64,000 nt of DNA from Pseudomonas sp. 30_B (GTDB taxonomy: Bacteria; Pseudomonadota; Gammaproteobacteria; Pseudomonadales; Pseudomonadaceae), in the NCBI RefSeq assembly GCF_017491605.1, contig NZ_JAFGYY010000026.1, forward strand, positions 17,108 through 81,107, read 5' to 3'. The notes below the pieces were generated by a model, which saw only the letters and a list, made by a program, of their open reading frames with translations, did no database searches and was not told the origin of the DNA. The translations under genes were made by a program, and so were the position numbers. Numbering within the stretch: position 1 is the first letter of the stretch; each line of letters starts with the position of its first letter. This document shows positions 1 through 8,989 of this stretch, in pieces.

Positions 1-273
1 CTGCTCGGCGTTGCTGGCGGTGATCACGAACAGCGGTTTTTCGCTGGCATAAGGATCGCCCAGAAAACCGTTCTCGACCGGGGCCGCACCCGCTTTCAGG
101 CCACCGGTCCAGGCCGGGATACTGCTGTCGGCATTGCCTTCTTTCTGGGCGCCGACGGGGGTGAGGCTGGTGCCGAGCTTGTCTGCTTCTTGCGGGGAGA
201 TGGCTGCCAGTGCGCTTCCGGCAAACAGTGACAGTGCCAAAGCACCGCCGCCCAGGGTGAGGTGATTTTTCAT
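1..273 (-). CDS. DUF1329 family periplasmic/outer-membrane protein, N-terminal part
   Basis: Only the first 91 codons are in the window; the gene runs off the left edge. The translation begins MKNHLTLGGGALALSLFAGS and has a clear Sec signal peptide cut after ALA, followed by AISPQEADKLGTSLTPVGAQ, the usual opening of DUF1329 proteins (LolA/LolB-like fold). A GGAG lies 10 nt before the ATG. It sits 25 nt downstream of a DUF1302 gene on the same strand. DUF1302 and DUF1329 genes are commonly paired, often beside catabolic genes or RND-type transporters for hydrophobic substrates; the exact role is not established. Family assignment is good; function is inference. Confidence 0.85.
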   Translation of the reverse strand, partial: MKNHLTLGGGALALSLFAGSALAAISPQEADKLGTSLTPVGAQKEGNADSSIPAWTGGLKAGAAPVENGFLGDPYASEKPLFVITASNAEQ

Positions 274-298
274 TGTATTGCGTCTCCGCAGTTACGGT

Positions 299-2149
299 TC
301 AGAAGTTCACACCGAGGCTCAGCGAGACGAAGTCGCGGTCGGTCATGGTGTTGTATTTGCCGTCGAAGTAGTTCGTGTAACTGAGCGCGGCGGTGTAGGT
401 ATTCCGGTAGTCGGCGTTCAGACCGAGGCTGACGGCCTTGGCGCCTTCCTCGAAGTTCGGGCCGCTGCCTTCCACGTCGTGGGACCAGGCCAGGTTGGGC
501 GAGAGGTTGATCCCGGCGAATACGTTCGGGTAGTCGAGCTGCCCGCGTACGCGGTAGCCCCAGGAGTCAGCGGTGTAGAAGCCATGACTGTTGCACTGCT
601 GCGCCGGGTTGCTGGCGTTGGGCTTCCCGACATTGGTGCCGCGGCAGGTGGCCGCGCCGGTCGCACCAGGCAGGATGCCGGAGCCGAAGGCCGGACTGCG
701 GCCGAAGCGAAGGTCGGTGCCATCGGTGTCGCCCAGACTGTTGATGCGGTTGTAGCCGACCTCGCCGACCAGGGTCAGGCGATCGGCGCCCCAGACCTGG
801 TTGAACAGCTTGGTCAGGGTGGTTTGCAGCTGCACTACCGGCTTGCGGTCGTAGCCGTTGATGACCCCGCCGGCCGGCACGTCGCTGGAGAAGCCTGTGG
901 TGAACAGTGGCGATGGGGAGGCTCTGCCGACCGGCGTCAGGGTTGCGCTCACCAGGTCTGCGGTATTGAGCTGGAGCGGCATGTTCGGCCGGTAGCTCAT
1001 TTCGCCGCCCCAGGACATGCCCGCCAGGTTGGTGGCGAAGCTCAGGCCGTAAAGCCTGATGTCCTCGGGGTAGTCGATGAAGTATTTGGCATCGCGGATC
1101 GAGGCCAGGGGATTGACCGCGTTGGCGTTAGTGGTACGAACGGTGCTCAGGAACGGACTGCGGCTGTGGTACTTCATGGCGTAGGCGCCGAACTCGGTCT
1201 CGTTCAGCTCCGGCACGAACCACCGCAGTGCCAGACCATACTGGCCGCTGTCGCGGGCGTCGTTGTCCTTGGCCCGGGGGATGTACGCGTCATCCATCAT
1301 GGTCGCCAGTGCGGCGGCACCGCCGGTGTTGGCCGCTTCACCTGGCGCCAGGTCGTAGCCGGCGGTCACCAGGCGGTCGTCGCAGCCCTTGGCCACGCCA
1401 TCGGCGCCGAAGAAGGTGCCGCAGTTGTCGGTGACGGTCTTGTCCCATTGGATCTGGTAGAAGGCTTCCGCCGTGATGTTCTCGGTGAGTCCCTGGGACA
1501 GGTAGAACATTTGCACGGGTACCAGGCCTTCCTTCACCTCCGAACCGGGGCGGCGCAGAGCGGCGACATCGAGCGGGTTGATCGAGCTGATGCCGTTCTG
1601 GATGAAGGTGCTTTCGCCCCAGTTCACCACCTGCTTGCCCAGGCGGACGTTACCCGGCAAGTCGCCGACGTTGTAATTGTGGTAGACGAAGGCGTCCATG
1701 AGCATCGCGCCGGAGCTTTTGGCCGCCTGGTCGCGACCATGGTCGTCGATGTCGTAGAAGTGCTGGTGGCCATCCTTGAGCTCGAAGTCGTACCAGTACT
1801 TGCCGCGCAGGAAGGCGCCGCTGTCCTTGTACTTGAGCTCGAGGTCGTGGATGCCCTTGACGACCGTCGAGATGTTCTCGCCGCTCTTGAAGTTGAGACG
1901 GCCATCGTCGGTGGTGCGCGACGACGACTTGCCTCCTTTTACACCCATGGAGTTGAAGTTCGAGATGAACTGCTTGTCGGGTGCGCTGGTGGCCCAACTG
2001 GTGCCGAAGGTCAGCGATGAGTCCAGCTTGCCCTCGATCTCCCCGATAGTGAAATCAACTGCGTTGGCCTGGGTGCCGCAGCCCATGGCGACGGCGATAG
2101 CCAGTAAACGCGGCTGGAAGACGCGGCTCTTTGTTGTTCTTGTAGTCAT
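299..2149 (-). CDS. DUF1302 family outer-membrane protein
   Basis: A 616-aa protein with a signal peptide (LLAIAVAMGCGTQANA) followed by VDFTIGEIEGKLDSSLTFG, a typical DUF1302 start. It is rich in alternating beta-strand segments with aromatic residues and ends in GVNF, a C-terminal aromatic as in outer-membrane barrels. The start at 2149 is preceded by GGAG at 8 nt spacing; an in-frame ATG at 2194 has no such support. It is the first gene of a two-gene unit with the DUF1329 protein. Members are found with degradation genes for steroids, terpenoids or other hydrophobic compounds, and a role in envelope transport is presumed. It is divergent from the LuxR regulator at 2421, which may control it. 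Confidence 0.88.
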   Translation of the reverse strand: MTTRTTKSRVFQPRLLAIAVAMGCGTQANAVDFTIGEIEGKLDSSLTFGTSWATSAPDKQFISNFNSMGVKGGKSSSRTTDDGRLNFKSGENISTVVKGIHDLELKYKDSGAFLRGKYWYDFELKDGHQHFYDIDDHGRDQAAKSSGAMLMDAFVYHNYNVGDLPGNVRLGKQVVNWGESTFIQNGISSINPLDVAALRRPGSEVKEGLVPVQMFYLSQGLTENITAEAFYQIQWDKTVTDNCGTFFGADGVAKGCDDRLVTAGYDLAPGEAANTGGAAALATMMDDAYIPRAKDNDARDSGQYGLALRWFVPELNETEFGAYAMKYHSRSPFLSTVRTTNANAVNPLASIRDAKYFIDYPEDIRLYGLSFATNLAGMSWGGEMSYRPNMPLQLNTADLVSATLTPVGRASPSPLFTTGFSSDVPAGGVINGYDRKPVVQLQTTLTKLFNQVWGADRLTLVGEVGYNRINSLGDTDGTDLRFGRSPAFGSGILPGATGAATCRGTNVGKPNASNPAQQCNSHGFYTADSWGYRVRGQLDYPNVFAGINLSPNLAWSHDVEGSGPNFEEGAKAVSLGLNADYRNTYTAALSYTNYFDGKYNTMTDRDFVSLSLGVNF

Positions 2150-2420
2150 GCGGTACTCCAGTGAAACGCTTCGATGAGTCAGTGGAGTGGTCATGCTAGG
2201 GAGTCGTGCAGCGCCCCTGAATTGCCTGTTCAGGTAATTTCGTGCGTAACCCGGTGCCCCGGAGCTCCTCCTGTAACGAAGGAGACCGTACGCAAAATGG
2301 CGTTTCGGGGAAAAAGGTAACCGGCGCTGTAACCGTTTGAATCGAATACCTCGAATGGCTGATGGTGGAAAGCCTCATGGGCGACAAGGATCACCATAAA
2401 GTCACTCTGGTACTCGGTCC

Positions 2421-4811
2421 ATGGCGCCCTCCAGCATGCTGTCCTCGACTTCCAGCCCGCTCGCTCACCTGCCGCGTGAACGTCTGAGTCGCCAGCTACT
2501 TGGCGCTGACCGCCTGTGCTTGCTCAATGCCCCGGGCGGGTTCGGCAAGACTGCCCTGCTGCGCGAGAGCCTTGCGCAGATGCCGGCAGGAGTGCGTTAC
2601 GCCTGGCTGTCGCTGCACGGAAGGACACCGGGGCTTTGCGTCTTCTCGCGCCTTCTGGCGGGTCAGTTGGGGTTGCCGGCGGAACTCGCCCCCGAGGCGC
2701 TTCGCGAGCGCCTGTGTCAGTCGTCGATCCGGATCTGCCTGATACTCGATGACTATCCCGCCGGCGCCGATCCCGAGCTGGACGACTGGCTGATCCAGTT
2801 GCTGGAGGATGGCGGCAGCCCTGTGCGGCTTTGGGTCAGTTCCCGGCAGCGTCCGCATTGGCAACTGGCGCGGTTGGCGCTGGAAGGAGGCGTGGTCGAA
2901 CTGGGTGCTGACAGCCTCGCCTTCAGCCGCGAGGAGTTCGACCGCCTGATGGCGTTGGCTGCGGATGCTGACGCAGAGTCGTTCGGCGATGAATTGTGGG
3001 ACCTGACCTTGGGCTGGTGCGCGATGGTGCGCCTGGGCCTGCAGGGTGCGGATAATGCAATCCGGCCTCCGGTGCTCCGCCAGCGCGAATATGTCCGTGA
3101 GCAGTTGCTGGCCCGTCTGGATGAGGCGCAGCGCTCTATGTTGTGCGGCATCGCTCATCTACCCAAGGTATCCGCGGCCATGTGCGCCGAACTGTGGCCG
3201 GAGCTGGATGCCAGCCGGGAGTTCGCCACCCAGCTGTTGTCGTTGGGACTGCTGATACCATTGGATGCCGAGGCGCGCTGGTGGCAGATGCACCCGGCGC
3301 TGGCGCGGGCGTTGGTCGACGAGTTGCCGCCGCGCGAGCTCAGCCGCTTGCGTCTGCAAGCCTGCCGCCTGTTGCGCGATGCGGGCTTCGTCGGCGATGC
3401 GGTGGAATTGGCGCTCAGCGAAGGTCAGGTGGATACTGCGGCCAGCTACATGGAGCGCGTCCCTCTCGCCTGGCTGTACGCCGGCTCCCACCTCAACAGC
3501 TGGTTGCGGTGGCGCGAGCGGCTTTCTCCGAGTCTGCTGGAAAGCACACCGTTCCTGATCTATCTCAATGCCCAGGCCTTGCTCATCGGTTGGCGCCTGG
3601 ACGAAGCGCAGACTTGCATCGATCGTCTCGGCTGGCAACTGCCTCAACCGTGCGCCCACCATCAGCGGCGTATGCTGGCCAACTGGGAGGCGTTGCAGGG
3701 GACTCTGATGGGATTGCGTGGAGATGCCAGGCGGGCGAAGGCACATTGCCGGTCGGCGCTCGATGACCTGGATGCGCGGGACTGGCACTCGATCCACCTG
3801 TGTTATTCGACCCTGGCACGGATCGCCATGTCCGAGGGGAATGTGGCGCAGTCCGCCGAGTTGCTGGAGTGTGCTGTGCGGCTGGCGCGCCGGCATGGCT
3901 GCGTGGCCAGCGAAGTGCTGATCGACACCGATCGCCTGCGTCTGCTGATCCTTACCGGCGAATGGGCGCAGGCCGACGAGCTGCTGCGTCACGATTTCGA
4001 CCTGCTCAAAGCCCAAAGCACCGAGCATCCGATGCTTCTTGGGCGGCTGCATCTGCTGCAGGCCGAGATGGCGTTATTGGGCGGCGATCTGGAGCAAGGG
4101 GAGTCATCCTACCGGCGCGGCTTTGCCTATGCCCGTCGTTGCAGCGATCCGTTCATCCTGCATGCCGGTATCGGTTTGTCGGAGGTTGCGGTCCACCAGG
4201 GAGAGGTCGCACAGGCCGAAGCCTGCCTGCGGGAAGTACGGCGCCATCTGGAGTGCATGCGCGCGGAGGCGGTCTGCTACGAACGGGTACTCAAGTTGCA
4301 GGCACTGAGACTGATGGCGCGTCAACAACGCTGGACGGAAATGCAGGGGCAGGTGCACAGCCTGGCTGAAGCGCTCTGCGAGCCCGATGTGCTGCCACCG
4401 CTGAACGCACCTTCGCTGCGCTATCGCGCCCAGCAAGTGCTGGCACTGACACTCGAGGGGCTCGGTCAGCGCATGGCGGCCATGGAAGCATCGTGCACCT
4501 GGCGGGAAACCTGTGAGCGGCTAGGGCTCAATGGCCTGACCCGCTCGCGTGTCGAAGTGGTCCTGGCCGAGCCGGCCTGGGCGACGTTCGAGGAGGCTGC
4601 GGATACCACCCTGGTCCGCGTGCTGACACCACGGGAAATGGGGGTGCTGCGGCTGATGGCGGACGGCCTGACCAATCTGGAAATCAGCGGGCGCCTGTTC
4701 ATTTCCCTCAACACCGTCAAGGCCCATACCATCCACATCAACCACAAGCTCGGTGTGAAGCGCCGCACCCAGGCGGTCAAGCGTGCCCGGGAACTGGGCT
4801 TGCTGGCCTAG
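2421..4811 (+). CDS. MalT-like LuxR family transcriptional regulator (first copy)
   Basis: A 796-aa regulator. A P-loop NAPGGFGKTALL lies at residues 36-47 of a STAND-type ATPase domain, then a long helical TPR-like middle, and a C-terminal LuxR HTH (LTPREMGVLRLMADGLTNLE, then ISLNTVKAHTIHINHKLGVK). This is the architecture of MalT/AlkS-type activators, which respond to an inducer and ATP. It is divergent from the DUF1302/DUF1329 unit, and its stop codon overlaps the stop of the next LuxR gene tail to tail. Its likely targets are the export pair to its left or the CoA cluster to its right. The 271-nt spacer upstream carries one weak match (2247-2268) to the operator-like motif described elsewhere. 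Confidence 0.88.
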   Translation: MAPSSMLSSTSSPLAHLPRERLSRQLLGADRLCLLNAPGGFGKTALLRESLAQMPAGVRYAWLSLHGRTPGLCVFSRLLAGQLGLPAELAPEALRERLCQSSIRICLILDDYPAGADPELDDWLIQLLEDGGSPVRLWVSSRQRPHWQLARLALEGGVVELGADSLAFSREEFDRLMALAADADAESFGDELWDLTLGWCAMVRLGLQGADNAIRPPVLRQREYVREQLLARLDEAQRSMLCGIAHLPKVSAAMCAELWPELDASREFATQLLSLGLLIPLDAEARWWQMHPALARALVDELPPRELSRLRLQACRLLRDAGFVGDAVELALSEGQVDTAASYMERVPLAWLYAGSHLNSWLRWRERLSPSLLESTPFLIYLNAQALLIGWRLDEAQTCIDRLGWQLPQPCAHHQRRMLANWEALQGTLMGLRGDARRAKAHCRSALDDLDARDWHSIHLCYSTLARIAMSEGNVAQSAELLECAVRLARRHGCVASEVLIDTDRLRLLILTGEWAQADELLRHDFDLLKAQSTEHPMLLGRLHLLQAEMALLGGDLEQGESSYRRGFAYARRCSDPFILHAGIGLSEVAVHQGEVAQAEACLREVRRHLECMRAEAVCYERVLKLQALRLMARQQRWTEMQGQVHSLAEALCEPDVLPPLNAPSLRYRAQQVLALTLEGLGQRMAAMEASCTWRETCERLGLNGLTRSRVEVVLAEPAWATFEEAADTTLVRVLTPREMGVLRLMADGLTNLEISGRLFISLNTVKAHTIHINHKLGVKRRTQAVKRARELGLLA

Positions 4812-7516
4812 TCGATCAATTGCCGGGCGCGCGCGATGGCGATGACCTCGGTACGCCCCTCGGCACCGAGCTTGACGCTGATATTGCGCAGATGGGTCTT
4901 CACCGTGTGCAGGGACAGGCACAGCCGGTCCGCAATGCTCTTATTGCGGTTGCCGCCAGCCAGCAGGCGCAGGACGTCCAACTCGCGGGGGCTGAGTGGC
5001 TGCTCCGCGGCTCCGGCGCTGCTCGTGGTACTGCCAGCCTGCTGCGCCACGCAGTGCACGAAGTCCGGTGAAATCCCCAGGCTGCTGCAGGATGGGCCGA
5101 CCTTGACCAGCCAGTCCCGCAACAATTGCCCCAGGCGCTCGCCTTCCTCAACGAAAATTTGCACGAAGCCCTCCTGGCTGGCCCATTGCAAGGCCGGGAC
5201 CAGCGTCTCGAAAGCTTCTTCATCGCTGCCACTGGCATGTCTTGCCATGGCCAGAAGAAGTCGTAGCTTGATTGCACGGCGCCGATGGCCCCGTGACTCC
5301 GCTTCGGTGAGGGCGTTTCCCAGCTCCTGGCGTGCCGATTGGGCTTCGCCATGGGCAATGCACCAGCGTTGGCGGGCAACGAACAGCGTATCGACGTCAT
5401 TCCCGTACAGCAGCAGGCCGGGGCGTTCCCAGCCATTGTTGAATTCCGCCGAGCGTAGTGCCTGCGCTGCCTGATCAAGATGACCTTCCAGGGTGGCAAT
5501 GCGTGCACGCTCCAGCCACACCGAATAGATCAGCCGGCTGGGGCCACCTTGGCGTCCCAGCTGCTCCAGGCTGGCGAGGTGGTTCATCCAGGCCGCTCGC
5601 TGCCCCTGCTGATAGGCGATGCGGGCGAGCAGGATGTGGCTGACGATCAGCACATCCGGTCCTGCGCTGAGGACAGAGAAGGCGGGTGCGTTGAGCAGGA
5701 TCTGCTGCGCCTGTTCCAGCTCTCCAGTCTCATAAAGAACCTGGGCACGCATGGCGTCGACCGAAATGCGCCCGGCCAACCATTGCTCATTGGAACTCAT
5801 CAGGTGGCGATGCGCGCTGGCTTCCACTCGGGCTCGGGCCGCGGCCAGGTTGCCTTGCACCAGATCAATCACGCTCTCGATACCGTCGGCGACGGACTCC
5901 ACGACGATCAATGCATTCTGTCCGGACGACCGGGCCAGTCTCGCCAGCACTTCGCGCGCCGCCTCTGTGCGACCGCTGGAAAACAGGCAGTAGGCAAGGC
6001 AGCTGCCGAGCAGGCCGCGCTGCTGGAATTCCTTCTCAGGTAACCGCTCGAACAGAGGCTCGCCGAGGTCGCAGGTGGCCTCGATCTGGTCGCTGAAGGC
6101 CAGCAGCACGCATTGGATGACCTGACTCTCCACGGTGCTTGGATTGCGCTCCACCAGTTGCAGCGCTTGCTGGTAACGGCGCGCCAGCAGGAGGGTCCAG
6201 GCGTGCACCAGGGCCAGACGCGGGTGCTGATCGACCAGCGCGACGGGCAACTGATCGAGGCAGCGCAGGAGCGCGCGATAGCGCCCACCGTCGAGCAGTT
6301 CGTTGAGGTGCTGATCCAGCTGTTGGACGGCGGCACTGGCGTCGTCGATCTTCAGCAGGTGTTCGATGGCTGCCAGCGGTATGCCGAACTGCAGATGCCA
6401 CTGGGCCGCGATGCGGTGCAGCTGCTTGAGTTCGCTGTCGGCGTGGCGGGCCAGCATGTGCTGGAGGAATCCGGCGAACAAACGGTGATAGCGGAACCAC
6501 TCGCCCTGGTTATCCAGGGGCACCAGGAACAACCCCAGACGCTGGATCTGCTCCAATACCTCGGCGGCATCGCTGCGTCCAGTCAGGGCATTGCACAGGG
6601 GAGCGCAGAAACGATCCAGGACGCTGGTCTTGAGCAGAAAATCGCTCAGGGTATCGGGCAGGTGCGCCAGGATGTCTTCGGTGAGGTACTCCGCCAGCTC
6701 GTGCTGCGAGCCGCTGAACGTCGCGACGAAGGAGCCTGGATCGCGGCGGTCCTGCAGGGACAACGCCGCGAGGTGCAGTGCGGTCACCCAGCCTTCGGTG
6801 CGGGATTGCAAGGTGTCGATCGCGCTTTCCGAGAGGGCGGAACCCAGGCGCTCCTGAAGGAAACGGCGAGTCTCGTCGAGCTCGAAACGCAGCGCATCGG
6901 CCGTCAGTTCCAGCAGTTGCCCCTGCGCCCGCAACTGGCCGAGGCGCAGGTTCGGGGTGCTGCGGCTGGCAATGACCAACTGGGCATCAGGCGGGAAGGT
7001 GTCCCACAGTTCGCGCAGCAGTTCGAGCGCCTCGGTGGACTTGAGTACTTCGAACTCGTCCAGGAACAGGGTGAATGGCTTGGGGAGTGCCTCCAGCCTG
7101 GCCAGCAACTGGCTTGCCGCGCCGTCTCCGGGAAGTGGGGCGACCGGTGCGCACGGGGCGTCGAGCAGGGAATCCAGGCTCAGCGCCAGCGCGCGGGCGA
7201 GAACTCGGGGGTCGTTGTCGACGGCATCGAGACTCAGCCAGGCACAGTTGCTGCGTGCCGCGTGCAGTTGCGCCAAGAGGGTCGACTTGCCGAATCCGGC
7301 GGGAGCGCGGATCAGGATCAGGCGAGCATCGCGATGCGCATCGATGCGAGCGATGAGTTGTGGTCGAGGCAAATGCGCCTTGCCCGGGAGCGGCGCTCGG
7401 GATCTGCCTTGCAGCAGATCGGCGGTCATTCTCGACTCGCCGCGGCTTTCGGTGGACTTCCCGTGTTCTTCCGGCGTGTGCGCCAGGAACGCCAGAAGGG
7501 ACTGCTGCTCGGCCAT
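4808..7516 (-). CDS. MalT-like LuxR family transcriptional regulator (second copy)
   Basis: A protein of about 902 aa with Walker A APAGFGKST at residues 71-79 (counted from the start chosen), a MalT-type ATPase and TPR-like region, and a C-terminal HTH (LSPRELDVLRLLAGGNRNKS, then LSLHTVKTHLRNISVKLGAE). The start is uncertain: ATG 7516 has a GGAG 11 nt upstream; ATG 7429 would place the conserved domain about 15 residues in, as is usual; GTG 7591 and ATG 7564 are longer options. The stop codon shares bases with the stop of the 2421-4811 gene. It is divergent from the racemase gene at 7720, which suggests it controls the acyl-CoA cluster. It is clearly a paralogue of the other two LuxR proteins in domain order, not a close duplicate. 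Confidence 0.87.
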   Translation of the reverse strand: MAEQQSLLAFLAHTPEEHGKSTESRGESRMTADLLQGRSRAPLPGKAHLPRPQLIARIDAHRDARLILIRAPAGFGKSTLLAQLHAARSNCAWLSLDAVDNDPRVLARALALSLDSLLDAPCAPVAPLPGDGAASQLLARLEALPKPFTLFLDEFEVLKSTEALELLRELWDTFPPDAQLVIASRSTPNLRLGQLRAQGQLLELTADALRFELDETRRFLQERLGSALSESAIDTLQSRTEGWVTALHLAALSLQDRRDPGSFVATFSGSQHELAEYLTEDILAHLPDTLSDFLLKTSVLDRFCAPLCNALTGRSDAAEVLEQIQRLGLFLVPLDNQGEWFRYHRLFAGFLQHMLARHADSELKQLHRIAAQWHLQFGIPLAAIEHLLKIDDASAAVQQLDQHLNELLDGGRYRALLRCLDQLPVALVDQHPRLALVHAWTLLLARRYQQALQLVERNPSTVESQVIQCVLLAFSDQIEATCDLGEPLFERLPEKEFQQRGLLGSCLAYCLFSSGRTEAAREVLARLARSSGQNALIVVESVADGIESVIDLVQGNLAAARARVEASAHRHLMSSNEQWLAGRISVDAMRAQVLYETGELEQAQQILLNAPAFSVLSAGPDVLIVSHILLARIAYQQGQRAAWMNHLASLEQLGRQGGPSRLIYSVWLERARIATLEGHLDQAAQALRSAEFNNGWERPGLLLYGNDVDTLFVARQRWCIAHGEAQSARQELGNALTEAESRGHRRRAIKLRLLLAMARHASGSDEEAFETLVPALQWASQEGFVQIFVEEGERLGQLLRDWLVKVGPSCSSLGISPDFVHCVAQQAGSTTSSAGAAEQPLSPRELDVLRLLAGGNRNKSIADRLCLSLHTVKTHLRNISVKLGAEGRTEVIAIARARQLID

Positions 7517-7719
7517 TGTGCAATGAGCTCCGTCTATCGGTGGCGGAAAACTGCCTGCACGCATATTGCCATGCCGCTCGAGGCTTGCCACCTCATCCCG
7601 GCCACTCAGCCATTCGAGCGATTGCGCCTGCGGGGCTGCCCGTTAGTGTCTGGTTTGCAGCGTGCATATGCCGCTGTTCGTCCGGATTGCCGGCCGACAC
7701 AAGAACAAGAGGGAAAGGC

Positions 7720-8847
7720 ATGGCGGGACCATTGGCGGGTATCAAGGTCGTTGAGATGAATGCAATCGGTCCAGCGCCATTCGCCGTGATGATGCTGGCG
7801 GACATGGGCGCTGAAGTCATTCGCGTTGACCGGTTGCAATCGGGATTCCTCAATGGCGATGGCAGCGTGATCGGCAGGGGGCGTCGCAGTATCGGCATCG
7901 ACCCGCGCAAGCCCGGTGCGACGGAGGTCCTGCTGGCGTTGATCGACGCAGCCGATGTGCTGGTAGAGGGCTTCCGTCCCGGTGTGATGGAGCGTCTGGG
8001 CCTGGGGCCGGAAATCTGCCTGCAGCGTAATCCACGGTTGGTGTACGGGCGCATGACCGGTTGGGGGCAGACCGGCAGCCTGGCGCCGGTAGCCGGCCAC
8101 GACCTCAACTACATCGCGCTCACCGGGGCCCTGCATGCCATGGGACATACTGACCGAGAGCCGACGCCGCCCTTGCACCTGGTGGGTGACATGGGCGGCG
8201 GCGCACTGTTCCTGGTGGCTGGCGTGCTGGCAGCGCTGTTCGAGGCGCAACGCTCGGGCAAGGGCCAGGTGGTGGATGCGGCGATCAGCGATGGTGTGGC
8301 GCTGATGTCGACGATGTATTACGAGTTCCGCCAGCGTGGCGAGTGGGGAGGGCGGGGCAGCAACCTCTTCGATGGCGGGGCGCCTTTCTACGGTTGCTAC
8401 ACCTGCGCCGATGGGCAGCTGATCTCCATAGGCTCCATCGAGCCGCAGTTCTACCGGCAACTGCTGGAACTCTGCGAGATCGATGATCCCGAGTTCGAGA
8501 AGCAATGGGATCGCGAGCGCTGGCCAAGCCTGCGCAGCAAGCTGGAAACGGTGTTCCGCGGGCGTACCCGCGACCAGTGGTGCCAGCTGCTGGAAGGGAC
8601 TGACGTCTGTTTCGCGCCGGTACTGGATTTCGACGAGGCGCCCAATCACCCGCATCTGCGTGCCCGCGGCACCTTCATTAACGACGCCCAGGGCATTTAT
8701 CCGGGGCCGGCGCCTCGCTTCAGTCGCACGCCGGCCAAGCCGGGCGAACGGGTGAGCAATGGCGCGCAGACCCTGGAGGTACTGCGAGAACTGGGTCTGG
8801 ACGACGCGGCGGTCGCGACGTTGCGCGCCGCCGGCGCCATCGCCTGA
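7720..8847 (+). CDS. Alpha-methylacyl-CoA racemase (CaiB/BaiF superfamily)
   Basis: A 375-aa enzyme of the formyl-/racemase branch of family III CoA-transferases. AGHDLNYIALTGAL holds His127, and HLVGDMGGG holds Asp157; these match in position the catalytic His126/Asp156 pair of the mycobacterial racemase MCR. That favours 2-methylacyl-CoA epimerisation over CoA transfer, where an Asp nucleophile would be expected in another context. The ATG at 7720 follows AGAGGGAAAGGC, a good ribosome site, and the protein starts at the family's usual MAGPLAGIKVVEM. It opens a plus-strand catabolic run. A 142-nt gap carrying a candidate operator separates it from the next gene, so it may have its own promoter. 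In a pathway it would make (2S)-methylacyl-CoA for an acyl-CoA dehydrogenase. Confidence 0.85.
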   Translation: MAGPLAGIKVVEMNAIGPAPFAVMMLADMGAEVIRVDRLQSGFLNGDGSVIGRGRRSIGIDPRKPGATEVLLALIDAADVLVEGFRPGVMERLGLGPEICLQRNPRLVYGRMTGWGQTGSLAPVAGHDLNYIALTGALHAMGHTDREPTPPLHLVGDMGGGALFLVAGVLAALFEAQRSGKGQVVDAAISDGVALMSTMYYEFRQRGEWGGRGSNLFDGGAPFYGCYTCADGQLISIGSIEPQFYRQLLELCEIDDPEFEKQWDRERWPSLRSKLETVFRGRTRDQWCQLLEGTDVCFAPVLDFDEAPNHPHLRARGTFINDAQGIYPGPAPRFSRTPAKPGERVSNGAQTLEVLRELGLDDAAVATLRAAGAIA

Positions 8848-8884
8848 GGTTGCAGGGGCCTGCGGGGCTGGAAGGGGTGGGTGG

Positions 8885-8906
8885 CCCACTCCTCATGGGC
8901 GGGATA
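8885..8906 (-). promoter_or_regulatory. Candidate operator, site C of a repeated quasi-palindrome
   Basis: Read on the minus strand it is TATCCCGCCC-ATGA-GGAGTGGG. It lies in the 142-nt spacer between the racemase and SCP-x-like thiolase genes, 83 nt before the thiolase start. It matches site A (27382) in 16 of the 18 half-site positions. Function is inferred from recurrence only. Confidence 0.5.
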
Positions 8907-8989
8907 CAGCCCGACCGGCATGCAAGACCATGGCTGCAGGGTGCGCTGGTCTAGGCGGGCCCTTCACACACAGATTACTGGAGATCGCG

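Noticed and set aside
2247..2268. A further copy of the island operator before the DUF1302 gene (TAACCCGGTG-CCCC-GGAGCTCC)
   Set aside because: Only about 11 of 18 half-site bases match, close to what GC-rich spacers give by chance.
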